A stretch of DNA of 42,140 nucleotides from Aphanothece sp. CMT-3BRIN-NPC111 (GCA_019359765.1 JAHHGU010000049.1:1-42140); one strand, 5' to 3'. Shown: positions 24,078-32,699, numbered from the stretch's first letter. A program made the numbers and translations. Notes: generated by a model from the sequence alone, not told the origin.

Positions 24078-24194
24078 ACAAAAATCCTGAGGTGAGGGTA
24101 TCAGTATCTTAGTGTAGTGGATTTTACAGCTAACTGAGGCAGCTATAAAGCTAGGATTGACTCAGAAAATCACATCCGTTTCCTGAAAATTTTT

Positions 24195-24893
24195 ATGACG
24201 AGCATCATTCAATCTCCTTACACCAGCGAGCAAATTGTAGCTTGGCTGCGTGGTTTGCTGACTATTGCCTGGGCAGACGGCGACTTTGATGCCGAAGAAC
24301 AAAAAATAATTGCCTCTGTGACTCAGGATGAAGTAGCTCCCAAAATTGATTTAGGTTCTCTAGAGCAAATTTCCCCCAGAGATTTAGCAGCAGCTTTAGG
24401 CGATGACGCTGAAGTTACGGAGAATTTCTTGCGTACTGCGGTTATGGTAGCCTTGGCTGATGGCATCTATTCATACTCTGAAGATAAATTGTTGCGCCAG
24501 TTTTATCGGGCACTGGGACATGAGCCGATGGCGTTGGAGGCACTGCGACATATCCTTTACGACCATCTAGAGAGCGATTCAGCCATAAACAAAGCAGATG
24601 GGTTGCATTTTGGCCAATTGTCTGCAAAAGGGCAACTGGCATTGCTGGGGCCAGTACAGCATTGGCTAGATGGATTGCAAATTCACGATCCACGGCTGGC
24701 AAGATTCTTATGCAAAATGATTCCTCCCCAGTGCCCGTTTGAGCGGGATATTAAGCTATTTGGTCACAAGATTGTACACATTCCGCCCCTGTGTAAGCTA
24801 AATCCTCTTTACGAGCAGTTAGTTGGTCTGCGCTTCCGGGCTTTGTCCTATCTGGCGGATGATTGTGGTGAAGATGTGTCAACTTATTGTTAA
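24195..24893 (+). CDS. TerB-like / Mo-dependent nitrogenase C-terminal domain protein
   Basis: The 232-residue protein has two parts. Residues 5-125 are a TerB-like all-helical domain with two acidic loops after helices (AWADGDFDAEEQKII and ALADGIYSYSEDKLL). Residues ~155-232 match the Mo-dependent nitrogenase C-terminal domain family (PF06967 type), with RLARFLCKMIPPQCPFERD, then HIPPLCKLNPLYEQL. Free-standing copies of the second domain are frequent in cyanobacteria, including strains without nitrogenase, and the function is unknown. The start is ATG at 24195. It is co-oriented with obg, 70 bp downstream. Confidence 0.8.
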   Translation: MTSIIQSPYTSEQIVAWLRGLLTIAWADGDFDAEEQKIIASVTQDEVAPKIDLGSLEQISPRDLAAALGDDAEVTENFLRTAVMVALADGIYSYSEDKLLRQFYRALGHEPMALEALRHILYDHLESDSAINKADGLHFGQLSAKGQLALLGPVQHWLDGLQIHDPRLARFLCKMIPPQCPFERDIKLFGHKIVHIPPLCKLNPLYEQLVGLRFRALSYLADDCGEDVSTYC

Positions 24894-24915
24894 TGGTGAT
24901 TGGTAATTGGTGATT

Positions 24916-24945
24916 GCTAATTTTTCAGTGCCATTAGAAATTAGC
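24916..24945 (+). terminator. Hairpin between the TerB-like gene and obg
   Basis: GCTAATTT (24916-24923) and AAATTAGC (24938-24945) form an 8-bp AT-rich stem with a 14-base loop. It is preceded by iterated GGTGATTGGTAATTGGTGATT repeats (24894-24915). It could weakly separate the two genes or simply be part of the repeat. Confidence 0.35.
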
Positions 24946-24963
24946 AAATGACTTTGGACAACT

Positions 24964-26016
24964 ATGCAATTTATCGATCGGGCAGAAATAGAAGTTGAGG
25001 CTGGCAAGGGCGGCGACGGTATCGTAGCATTTAGGCGGGAAAAGTATGTTCCCGCTGGGGGGCCAGCAGGTGGAAATGGCGGTCGCGGTGGCTCAGTTAT
25101 CTTAGAAACGGTGGAAAACCTGCAAACTTTGCTGGACTTTCGGTACAATCACCGCTTTCAGGCCGGGAACGGAGAGCGTGGGGGACCAAATAATCGGACT
25201 GGGGCAGCAGGGCGCGATCGCGTAATTCAAGTTCCTGCGGGCACGATGATTTATGATGCTGATACCGATGAATTGCTGGGCGATTTAATTAAGCCAGGGC
25301 AAACCCTTTGTATCGCTAAAGGTGGTAAGGGTGGTTTGGGTAACAAATATTTCCTGAGCAATCGCAACCGAGCACCAGAATACGCCTTACCGGGGCTAGA
25401 TGGGGAAAAAAGACGGCTACGTTTGGAATTAAAGCTACTGGCGGAAGTGGGAATCATTGGTCTACCTAATGCTGGTAAATCTACCCTGATTTCCGCTCTC
25501 TCAGCAGCACGGCCAAAAGTGGCAGATTATCCTTTTACAACACTGATCCCCAATCTGGGGGTTGTGCGTAAACCTAGCGGCGACGGCACTGTGTTTGCTG
25601 ATATTCCAGGACTGATTTCTGGGGCCTCACAAGGTGCAGGCTTGGGTCACGATTTTTTGCGTCATATTGAGCGCACCCGCTTATTGCTACATTTAGTTGA
25701 CGCCACTAGTGAAGATCCAATTGCCGCCTACGAGACGATTCAGCAGGAGTTACAGGCCTATGGACACGCGCTGGCAGATCGTCCCCAAATACTAGCGCTC
25801 AACAAGATAGACGCTGTTGATTCAGAAACTCAAGATGCCCTTGCAGCTAAGTTAGCTCAGTTGAGTCAGACAAAGGTATTTTTAATTTCAGCGGTTGCCC
25901 GTACTGGACTAGAGGCTTTATTGCAGGAAGTTTGGCAGACTCTCGACGAGTTGGCAGCGGTTAGGGAGCAATCTGATCTGATGTCCGCTGGATTTTCCCT
26001 AATAAAAGCCGATTGA
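24964..26016 (+). CDS. obgE: Obg/CgtA GTPase
   Basis: The 350-residue ribosome-associated GTPase acts in 50S maturation and stress control. Residues 1-158 form the glycine-rich Obg fold (EAGKGGDGIVAFRREKYVP, GGPAGGNGGRGG and repeats of that type). The G domain has P-loop GLPNAGKST, switch DYPFTTL, DIPG, NKID and SAV motifs. The C-terminal extension of longer Obg proteins is short, as in many cyanobacteria. Start ATG at 24964. The stop sits in the left arm of a hairpin. Confidence 0.97.
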   Translation: MQFIDRAEIEVEAGKGGDGIVAFRREKYVPAGGPAGGNGGRGGSVILETVENLQTLLDFRYNHRFQAGNGERGGPNNRTGAAGRDRVIQVPAGTMIYDADTDELLGDLIKPGQTLCIAKGGKGGLGNKYFLSNRNRAPEYALPGLDGEKRRLRLELKLLAEVGIIGLPNAGKSTLISALSAARPKVADYPFTTLIPNLGVVRKPSGDGTVFADIPGLISGASQGAGLGHDFLRHIERTRLLLHLVDATSEDPIAAYETIQQELQAYGHALADRPQILALNKIDAVDSETQDALAAKLAQLSQTKVFLISAVARTGLEALLQEVWQTLDELAAVREQSDLMSAGFSLIKAD

Positions 26017-26040
26017 CCCTTCAACTATGCTCAGGGTCAA
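26013..26040 (+). terminator. Hairpin at the end of obg
   Basis: TTGACCCT (26013-26020, including the TGA stop) pairs with AGGGTCAA (26033-26040) across a 12-base loop, followed by CTTGTAG. No strong T-run, so terminator strength is uncertain. Confidence 0.5.
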
Positions 26041-26043
26041 CTT

Positions 26044-26107
26044 GTAGGGGCGGGTTTAGGCAAGATATTTGTGGTCTGCTGATTTTATCTATAAACCCCG
26101 CCCCTAC
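26044..26107. repeat. Palindromic GTAGGGGCGGG repeat
   Basis: GTAGGGGCGGG (26044-26054) pairs with CCCGCCCCTAC (26097-26107), and TTTA/TAAA extends the stem past one bulged base. The arms are 42 bases apart. It is typical of highly iterated cyanobacterial GTAGGGGC palindromes. A smaller relative lies at 32907-32938. Confidence 0.55.
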
Positions 26108-26297
26108 GCATATTTTGGTTGCTCGACCGGACATGATGTGAGTTGGAACTCCCGGATTTATAATCGGGGGATTTGATACAAGTTGCATTCAGAAGCGTAG
26201 ATTTGTTTTCATCTGCTTTTGTCCTGAAAATTACAGTTTCAACTGCGACTTGGTAAAATTCCCCTTGTCCAGAAGGCGGAAATACCGCTCGTCTCAC

Positions 26298-27791
26298 CTA
26301 ATCGCTAGTATGGACAGGATTACTACCAGTGGCAGGGGCAATGAAAGGAGCAGATGTCGGTGAAGGCGATGCGGTAAAACTGCGGCTTGCTGCTGATTGA
26401 CTGAAGTATTGGTAACCGACGCGAGATATCTGGCGAATTAGCTCTTTGGCATTTGCATCATTATGGGGTCGTTTAACCATCACCGCAGCAATGTAGCGCT
26501 TGCCCATGGGCATATCAATTAAACCCACATCTCCCACAAGGGAGCCAATATCGCCCGTCTTGTGGGCAATTGTGGCACCTTTTCCCAGACCGGGCGGCAG
26601 TAGGGTGTTCGTCACCGTCCGTTGCATAATATCCAATATGCGATCGCGCGATCGCTGCGATACTAAATTACCTTGATTTACCATACCCATCACAGCTGCC
26701 AATTCTTTAGGGGTGGTGGTATTAGTGCCTTCCAAATCCGGCAGAGGGTTGTTGATTGCTGTCGCTGTCAATCCCCAAGAGCGGAACCGCTGATTCAACG
26801 CCTCCACGCCACCTAAGCGGTTGACGATCATATTAGTGGCGGTATTATCACTAATCGTAATCATCTTGGTTGCCGTCTCGAGAGCCGTGAATTGTGTCCC
26901 TGGCTTTTTGTATTGCATATCGCCGGAACCGCCACCAATCACAGACGGCTGTAGCGTTAACTGTTCATCCAGACGGATTTTTCCAGCATCCACATCCTGA
27001 AAGAAGGCAACGAGAACAGGCAGCTTAATTGTACTGGCGGCTGAAAAAGTTGACGTTGCCTCCCAATCCATGTAAGCACCTGTATCCAGATCGATAAAAA
27101 ATACTCCTGCCTGCAATTGGCTATTTTTCGTCGCTAGAGCTTGCACTTGCGCTTTTAGGGAGGGGATTTCCTGAGCAATAGGCAATGAGGCAGCGTGTTT
27201 TTCTTCGACCTGACTCTGTTCTACTGGAGTGGTAGCAGTTACAGAGGCTTTCGACTCTAGGCGACTGGTTGGGTCCCAGGCAGACAAAATAGTACCTGCG
27301 ATCGCACTAATTCCCACGCCCAAAAGCAGCAGGCGTGCGCCATACAAAAGCGGGGATGTGGAGGAAAGTCGCTTACGTTTAGACGTTACTAATGTACGTG
27401 TTTTAGAAGGTGAGGAAACTGCACGTTGATTGATATTCCTGACCTTAGTTGAACCCATATGTGCTGGTTTCAAACCCGCTCCTGCTGAGGGGGTGGGTTT
27501 AGTTGCCGCCAGCCGCGACAAGTTGCCAGCCTCACTACGCTTGCGGGAGCGCTGAGCCACTGGCAGGGATCTAGACGCTTGGGGCTTCTGTCGTTGCGCT
27601 GATGTTTTGGCTGTTTCCTGTCGGTGACGCTGTTTTTGGCGCTGGCGGCTCCGTCGTCGGGTTTGATGCACGTTTCCGTTGCGTGGCGACATTTTTACTA
27701 TCCCACTAGGCTCTGGCACTAGTGATATTTCCAAGACATCTGACTGAGGTACAAGCTTCTGAACCACTCCTAACTCCTCGCTTTTTAGCAT
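26298..27791 (-). CDS. Class A beta-lactamase-like serine hydrolase, membrane-anchored
   Basis: The 497-residue protein has a very basic, disordered N-terminus (42-145, rich in Arg/Gln/Lys/Ser), one membrane helix (149-171) and a periplasmic beta-lactamase-like domain (from ~205). Catalytic motifs are Ser253-Thr-Ile-Lys256, SDN (314-316) and KTG (411-413). The omega-loop region reads LPDLEGTNTTTP, with Glu354 as a candidate for the class A deacylating glutamate. Activity may be on beta-lactams or on peptidoglycan. A later start at Met34 is possible. A Ser/Pro-rich tail ends the protein. Confidence 0.85.
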   Translation of the reverse strand: MLKSEELGVVQKLVPQSDVLEISLVPEPSGIVKMSPRNGNVHQTRRRSRQRQKQRHRQETAKTSAQRQKPQASRSLPVAQRSRKRSEAGNLSRLAATKPTPSAGAGLKPAHMGSTKVRNINQRAVSSPSKTRTLVTSKRKRLSSTSPLLYGARLLLLGVGISAIAGTILSAWDPTSRLESKASVTATTPVEQSQVEEKHAASLPIAQEIPSLKAQVQALATKNSQLQAGVFFIDLDTGAYMDWEATSTFSAASTIKLPVLVAFFQDVDAGKIRLDEQLTLQPSVIGGGSGDMQYKKPGTQFTALETATKMITISDNTATNMIVNRLGGVEALNQRFRSWGLTATAINNPLPDLEGTNTTTPKELAAVMGMVNQGNLVSQRSRDRILDIMQRTVTNTLLPPGLGKGATIAHKTGDIGSLVGDVGLIDMPMGKRYIAAVMVKRPHNDANAKELIRQISRVGYQYFSQSAASRSFTASPSPTSAPFIAPATGSNPVHTSD

Positions 27792-28303
27792 TCAGCTAGC
27801 TGAGTGCTATTAATTGAACTTTGGTTATTTTAGCTTTCAACGGGGAGAAGCCCCGCGCTATATGATGAGTGCCTAAATGCACAATATATGATAGCGTCGG
27901 GATGAATCCCCGACCCGGTGGATCGACACAAACGAGTGGCGTTGTGTTAAAATAAACACAATTTTCCCAGCTGTTGGCGAAGCCTGCGCGTTGGCGTTAG
28001 CCTCGCGAAGCGATAGCGCGTAAAATGCTGGTTAATAAACTGAACCTTGAAAATCTAGAATATAGGGTTCCATTCAAGAATAGACATTTTCTTGTCGTCT
28101 CCGTGAATGGGTAAAATTCTAGCGGTACAAAGGTATTGAACATACTTTCTTGTATTCGTTCCGGTGCGGTGGGGCATCCCGTATCGTTAATAAAGCTCAT
28201 CGTATCCGTTGGCGAAGCCTGCGCGAAGCGCGCATAGCAGTAGCTGGAGTTGGTGAGAAGCCCACGCTGTAATCAGTTTCTGATTCAGCGCTGGGAGATG
28301 TCA
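27792..28303. other. 512-bp spacer mostly filled by a decayed IS200/IS605-type element
   Basis: The spacer holds the element described at 27835-28304. It also has palindromes such as GGCGAAGCC (27976 and 28210 regions) and TGCGCG-AAG-CGCGCA (28219-28233). A near-palindrome AGCATTCAGCTAGCTGAGTGCT-like sequence (27788-27809) overlaps the first codon of the hydrolase gene. No convincing gene is present. Confidence 0.55.
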
Positions 28304-28304
28304 C
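27835..28304 (+). mobile_element. Decayed IS200/IS605-type element without transposase (PATE-like)
   Basis: The left part (27835-27915) resembles the left end of the intact tnpB element: CTT, a GGGG..AAGCCCC..C.CTATA stretch, then TAGCG.CGGGATGAA. The right part has AGAAGCCCACGCTG, an inner ATCAG/CTGAT stem, then CAGCGCTGGG and a GAGATGTCAC end (hairpin 28261-28295). This matches the intact right end in layout. About 300 bp between them carry only frame-broken debris. A GEKPTL-stop peptide just before the right end may be the last codons of an old tnpB. The right end finishes on the stop codon of the trmJ-like gene. Confidence 0.55.
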
Positions 28305-29122
28305 TAATTGTCCTGCTGGTCTAGTTCAGGGGACACAGGCTGGGGTAAGGATTGTAACGCCCATTCCATTTGGCTGAAAATACCTCGCAACATGGCAACT
28401 TCGGCACGAGAAGCACCGGCTCGGTTAAACAAACGTCTGAGTTTCTCCATGCGGCTGGTGGCAGTGTGGGGATACAAATAACCTATTTTTAATAACACAG
28501 CTTCCATCTGCTGATAATACCCTTCTCTAACTTCTAACGGAGCAACTTCAACCTGGGAAAAGGGTTCAGGGGGGATGGGGCTGAGGAAAGATGGAGATAG
28601 TTCCTGATTGGCTCTTCCCTCTTGGCGATCGCTTATTGTCTGATAAAGCTCATAACAACAAATGGTGACTGAGTGAGCCAGATTTAAAGAAGGATACTCT
28701 GGATTACTGGGAATGCGTACAAAGCGTTGGGCATAATTTAATTCTGTATTGCTCAAACCCCGGTCTTCTGGTCCAAATATCAAGGCAGATTGTGCGGGTT
28801 CTTCAAGCAACCAGGGCAATGCTATTCTCGGATTTTCCAGCTGGGTAGCAAGCGCCCGGGAACGAGCTGTAGTGGCGATCGCGCGGGTACACCCCGTCAA
28901 CGCTTCTGGCAAAGTCCCTACTACCTGTGCGTTTTCCAATATGTCCAGAGCATGAACCGCCATTTTTCGGGCGTCTTCCTCTAAGGGGTCGCACTGGGGA
29001 TTCGCAAGCACCAGCTGACTTAGACCCATATTTTTCATAGATCGCGCGATCGCACCCACGTTAAGCGGCCCAGCTGGCTCCACTAGCACAATCCGCACCT
29101 TTGCTAATACTGTCTCATCCAT
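28304..29122 (-). CDS. trmJ: TrmJ-like tRNA 2'-O-methyltransferase (SPOUT family)
   Basis: This SPOUT-knot enzyme is expected to methylate the ribose at tRNA position 32 using S-adenosylmethionine. Motif 1 is VEPAGPLNVGAIARSMKNMG. Motif 2/3 appears as ALIFGPEDRGLSNTEL and IPSNPEYPSLNLAHSVTICCYEL, forming the knot. The C-terminal extension MEKLRRLFNRAG..E..MLRGIF is characteristic of TrmJ. A longer frame to 29191 exists, but the ATG at 29122 (MDETVLAKVRIVLVEP) is preferred because it starts just before the conserved domain and avoids overlap with the divergent DUF2256 gene. The stop coincides with the end of a decayed insertion element. Confidence 0.88.
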   Translation of the reverse strand: MDETVLAKVRIVLVEPAGPLNVGAIARSMKNMGLSQLVLANPQCDPLEEDARKMAVHALDILENAQVVGTLPEALTGCTRAIATTARSRALATQLENPRIALPWLLEEPAQSALIFGPEDRGLSNTELNYAQRFVRIPSNPEYPSLNLAHSVTICCYELYQTISDRQEGRANQELSPSFLSPIPPEPFSQVEVAPLEVREGYYQQMEAVLLKIGYLYPHTATSRMEKLRRLFNRAGASRAEVAMLRGIFSQMEWALQSLPQPVSPELDQQDN

Positions 29123-29179
29123 GACTCCCGCCAGCCAGCCTTTCGTAAAATTGCATAGGAAATTCATCCTCAAAGTAAC

Positions 29180-29332
29180 ATGGGAAGCCACCGCTCCAAA
29201 TCTGACCTACCCGCCAAAATTTGTCCGGTTTGTCAACGTCCCTTTACCTGGCGTAAAAAATGGGCCGATTGCTGGGATGATGTGAAATACTGTTCGGAAC
29301 GCTGCCGTCGCCGCCGCTCTAACACGGGTTAG
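29180..29332 (+). CDS. DUF2256 small zinc-ribbon-like protein (50 aa)
   Basis: An ATG at 29180 opens a 50-codon frame with KICPVCQRPFTWRKKW, then DVKYCSERCRRRR. This is the complete DUF2256 pattern, with four cysteines suited to bind zinc and a strongly basic tail. The family is short and widespread in bacteria, with no assigned function. It is divergent from the trmJ-like gene with 57 bp between starts, if the shorter trmJ start is right. Confidence 0.85.
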   Translation: MGSHRSKSDLPAKICPVCQRPFTWRKKWADCWDDVKYCSERCRRRRSNTG

Positions 29333-29447
29333 TTCAGAACCTACGCACAAAGCAGCAGGAGAAATAGTGGTATTAAAAGAAGATTTCATCCGAGCGCACC
29401 TGCCGTTGTTTTAATGGTTAAGTCCAATAGTTATTAGTTGTTAGAAG

Positions 29448-30407
29448 ATGTCAGTCAATCAGGTACAACCTAAGCTTATTATTCACGGTGGCGCTGGTAG
29501 TTCCCTCAAAAGCAAAGAGGGGGTGGAGGCGGTGCGTAAGTCCCTATATGCAGTATTAGAGGAAGTTTATGCCCTGCTATTAGCAGGAGCAAGTTCCCAA
29601 GCAGCAGTTGTGCATGGCTGTCATTTGCTAGAAGATAATCCCCGCTTTAATGCCGGAACAGGTTCAGTGCTGCAATCTGACGGCCAAATTCGCATGAGTG
29701 CTTCCCTAATGGATGGTTCAACTCAGCAATTCAGTGGCGTGATCAATGTTTCTCGGGTGCAACATCCCATTGAGCTAGCCCAACATTTGCAGAACTTTCC
29801 CGATCGGGTGCTATCAGATCATGGGGCGGCAGAATTGTTGCGCGAATTGCAAGTTCCTGTCTACAATCCGATGATCGAAATCCGCTTGCAGGAGTGGCTC
29901 CAAGAACGTGATGAGAACTTTATTAAAGAAGCTGCTGGAGTAGTGGCTGAAAAAGAGCTGGTAGTGCCAGAAAAAGCTGGAGCCGGTACGATTGGAGTTG
30001 TGGCGCTCGATAGCCAAGGATTTTTAGCAGCAGGAACCTCAACGGGAGGCAAGGGTTTTGAGCGCATTGGTCGAGTTAGTGACTCGGCTATGCCAGCGGG
30101 AAACTATGCCACTGAGTTTGCAGGTATTAGCTGTACGGGGATTGGGGAAGACATTATTGATGAGTGTCTGGCGGCGCGGATTGTGGTGCGGGTAACAGAT
30201 GGAATGTCCCTACCGCAAGCATTTGAGCGATCACTTACGGAAGCAAAAAAACACCGCCGGGATTTGGGGGCGATTGGGATTGATGCCACAGGCGCGATCG
30301 CTTGGGGGAAAACCAGTGAAGTCCTCCTCGCCGCATTCCACACCGGGGGACAAATGGGAGACACTTTAGAATGGATGGATGATGCCTTAATCGGCTTTGC
30401 TTCTTAA
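29448..30407 (+). CDS. iaaA: Isoaspartyl peptidase / L-asparaginase (plant-type, Ntn hydrolase)
   Basis: The 319-residue precursor self-cleaves to two subunits and hydrolyses isoaspartyl dipeptides and asparagine. Marks are IIHGGAG at the N-terminus, NPRFNAGTGSVL (64-75) and the nucleophile Thr181 in GAGTIGVVALD. The downstream substrate-binding segments GTSTGG, GRVSDSAMPAGNYA and SCTGIGE are also present. In cyanobacteria this enzyme processes beta-aspartyl-arginine from cyanophycin breakdown. No cyanophycinase gene is beside it in the window. The next downstream feature is a MITE at 30418. Confidence 0.93.
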   Translation: MSVNQVQPKLIIHGGAGSSLKSKEGVEAVRKSLYAVLEEVYALLLAGASSQAAVVHGCHLLEDNPRFNAGTGSVLQSDGQIRMSASLMDGSTQQFSGVINVSRVQHPIELAQHLQNFPDRVLSDHGAAELLRELQVPVYNPMIEIRLQEWLQERDENFIKEAAGVVAEKELVVPEKAGAGTIGVVALDSQGFLAAGTSTGGKGFERIGRVSDSAMPAGNYATEFAGISCTGIGEDIIDECLAARIVVRVTDGMSLPQAFERSLTEAKKHRRDLGAIGIDATGAIAWGKTSEVLLAAFHTGGQMGDTLEWMDDALIGFAS

Positions 30408-30417
30408 CAGCCAATAA

Positions 30418-30526
30418 GAACCTATCCGAAAAGTGGTTTGAAGATATTTTTAACCACAGATAAACACAGATGAACACAGATACTAGTAAGTATTGGATCA
30501 CTGAAACTTATTTTTCGGATAGGCTC
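30418..30526. repeat. MITE, 109 bp, with IS5-like ends
   Basis: Terminal inverted repeats GAACCTATCCGAAAA and GAGCCTATCCGAAAA (30418-30432; 30512-30526 on the other strand) differ at one of 15 positions. They are flanked by the direct repeat TAA (30415-30417, 30527-30529), the 3-bp TNA duplication typical of IS5/IS1031-type transposition. The interior includes a ACCACAGATAAACACAGAT-type sequence common in cyanobacteria. No coding capacity. Confidence 0.75.
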
Positions 30527-30679
30527 TAAGTAACAATACTGCCTTGAAACTAGCACTTAGGACGGTGGGGCACACCGGAACCTACGCTGGGGGAGATTTG
30601 CTCTTCGGAGAACGATTAAAGCAATCCTGTAGTTTAACGGCGAGTCGCTGCCATCTGGGAATTACACGAGCTTTAAGCC

Positions 30680-31807
30680 GTGAAAGTGTCAATTGACTAT
30701 ACTTACCCTAGGCGATACGATATGGATACCCTGTTAGAGTCTCCACCAGCTAAAGGTCAGTATCCTACCCTTTCAGCCCCCAAGCTTCAACTCGTGGACC
30801 CTTCCCCAACCGAATCAACCCCGCAATCATCCCAGTCTAACGATCATTCTCTTGCAGCACTTTGGGCACGGAAATATTATGCCGCCGTTACGAACCCAGA
30901 GGATGCGGATCAACTAAGAAAAGCTGAAACGTTAAAGGAAGTTACTTCTAAGGAAGGTCGAGAACATACAGTTAACAAGCTGAGGCAAAAATTGACTTTG
31001 GCTAGCGCCCAAGGTTGGTCAATGACGGAAAAGATGCTCTCGGACGAAATTATACGCCACGGCATCGACCCAGACTTAATTAATCCGTTGGAGATTGCCG
31101 AAGATACTCGCCATCTATTTCAAAAAGCGCTAAACGCCTATGCTTTGCGGGCAACTCCACGCCACCTGTCAGTAGTTGTGGGGAGAGACTTTGGTTTGGT
31201 GCGGTCAAAGTACACAAAGGTAGAGCCTCGTACTATTGGCTTCGTTAGTCTACAGTTTCACAACACTGGCAAAATGTTGCTAGAGTGGCTCTCGGCAACG
31301 GAGCAGAGTTTGTGGATGCCTTACTTGAAGGTAATGGACGACCACATGTATATGCCTCTACGAGCTGCCTACGAAGCTGCGGCTAACCATAGCTATGATT
31401 CTCCAGTATTGAGAGCAGTTCAGCATCTCCTACCGATTAGTTCCAAAATTGCCTACAAGGTTGCTAACGAGATCTGTCGTCTACACCCTAACTATCGCAG
31501 CTACAACGGTCCTCTTACTCAATTAACTGTTAAAACCTCTAGCATCCGTGATGTGGAGATGTTTCAGGTTTATCTGTGTCTATGCGTGTTGGAAGACAAT
31601 ATGCGCTCAGTGCAGCAAGAACTCTTCCCCCTGTCGGTGATGTTATACCCTCGCCTGCAAGTAAGCTGGAAACTGGTGCAAGATATGCTACAAGCTTTGG
31701 GCTGGGCAATGCGCCTGTACCTAAGTCCTGAGGATATAGAAATATTCTTGCCTTATCTGCGTACCCTGAGTGAAATGTTTTCTAGTAAGGTGTTCCAAAA
31801 CGCTTGA
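30680..31807 (+). CDS. Unrecognised 375-residue protein
   Basis: The GTG at 30680 gives 375 residues. The ATG at 30722 (MDTLLESPPAKG) is an equally plausible start. The first ~65 residues are Pro/Ser-rich and probably disordered. The rest is mostly alpha-helical and soluble, with segments such as TPRHLSVVVGRDFGLVRSKY, EWLSATEQSLWMPYLKVMDD and a repeated aromatic/leucine-rich C-terminus. No signal peptide, membrane helix or catalytic motif is seen, and I do not recognise the family. Codon and base usage resemble the neighbours, arguing for a resident gene. Confidence 0.75.
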   Translation: MKVSIDYTYPRRYDMDTLLESPPAKGQYPTLSAPKLQLVDPSPTESTPQSSQSNDHSLAALWARKYYAAVTNPEDADQLRKAETLKEVTSKEGREHTVNKLRQKLTLASAQGWSMTEKMLSDEIIRHGIDPDLINPLEIAEDTRHLFQKALNAYALRATPRHLSVVVGRDFGLVRSKYTKVEPRTIGFVSLQFHNTGKMLLEWLSATEQSLWMPYLKVMDDHMYMPLRAAYEAAANHSYDSPVLRAVQHLLPISSKIAYKVANEICRLHPNYRSYNGPLTQLTVKTSSIRDVEMFQVYLCLCVLEDNMRSVQQELFPLSVMLYPRLQVSWKLVQDMLQALGWAMRLYLSPEDIEIFLPYLRTLSEMFSSKVFQNA

Positions 31808-31846
31808 GGGGACTAGTGCAATGCGCCAGAAGTTTGTGACCACCAT

Positions 31847-31879
31847 CCAAGGACAAGGGGACAAGGGGACAAGGGGGAA
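31847..31879. repeat. GGGGACAA short tandem repeat
   Basis: Three units of the octamer GGGGACAA type (AAGGACAAGGGGACAAGGG) lie just after the 375-residue gene. It is a simple iterated repeat with no evident function. Confidence 0.5.
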
Positions 31880-31937
31880 ATTTTAGCTTGTCAGTTTTTT
31901 CTGCCAAGCTGCACTAGAGAAATTACAGGCTCAATGT

Positions 31938-32699
31938 TTATTGTTTGGCACAACTTTGACCCCGGCAATTAACTTCAACTAAGCGTATTGAGGCATTGGG
32001 ATTATATTGCTTTGTCTCCTGGTATGAACCACTTGATGAGGGATAAATCCCCGCATATTGCTGATTGGCAGGCGCATTAGGGCGGAAGGAAATATTTACA
32101 GCTGGTTGGTTGGCAAATTTGATATATTCTCTAGACTCATTTTCGGTGTTGAAAAACAAGGTAGCATCCCCGTAGGCTGCCTCAGCTTGTTTTAGAGGTG
32201 TCCCTGGTCCGACGCCTTTATCTGTTCGATAATCGGAATTTTCAGTGACCACAGATTCGATAACTTGGGAATTCGAGAAAGTAGTCCCGGCAGGATAAAG
32301 GATATAGTATTGAACCGAACCAGATTGTTGAACTGCGATCGCATCAATGTCCACCATAAAAGGTGATTTCACCTTAAATTCAGCATTCGCTCCCAGCGCT
32401 TTTTTCAGTTGCCCAAAAGTCATCCCCAGCTTGGCTGGGCCAATCCCCTCTGCTGATATTTTCTGGTTTTGAGAGACAGGAGCCAGACTGGAAGAAGGCG
32501 AGGACTTCACAGGTTGGGGGGTTCTAGTGTTGGAAAGTGAAGTCGGGCTGGCAGAAGGCGAAGATCTCACCGACTGGGATGCTTTGAGGGTGGAAGCTGG
32601 AGACGATGTTTCTGCGCTTGACAAAGTTGTTTGTTCAGCACATCCCATCAGCGAGAACATCAAAAATAAGCAACCAGAGAGAAAAAATTTAGATTTCAC
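31938..32699 (-). CDS. Hypothetical lipoprotein with Ser/Pro-rich linker
   Basis: The 253-residue product has a lipoprotein signal peptide ending in the lipobox LMGC (Cys20). A Ser/Thr/Pro linker (21-77) follows that contains an imperfect repeat (SVRSSPSASPTSLS and PVKSSPSSSLAPVS). A folded C-terminal domain starts at GIGPAKLGMTFGQLKKALG. A related half-motif GVGPGTPLKQAEAAYGD occurs later, suggesting an internal duplication, as in other small bacterial domains with the pattern GIG.A.LGMT. Anchored in a membrane facing the periplasm. Function unknown. Confidence 0.75.
   Translation of the reverse strand: MKSKFFLSGCLFLMFSLMGCAEQTTLSSAETSSPASTLKASQSVRSSPSASPTSLSNTRTPQPVKSSPSSSLAPVSQNQKISAEGIGPAKLGMTFGQLKKALGANAEFKVKSPFMVDIDAIAVQQSGSVQYYILYPAGTTFSNSQVIESVVTENSDYRTDKGVGPGTPLKQAEAAYGDATLFFNTENESREYIKFANQPAVNISFRPNAPANQQYAGIYPSSSGSYQETKQYNPNASIRLVEVNCRGQSCAKQ

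Noticed and set aside
27997..28200. 67-codon minus-strand frame in the decayed element
   Set aside because: No family resemblance. It lies in repeat-rich transposon debris and its end is made of GCGAAGC-type palindromic repeats.
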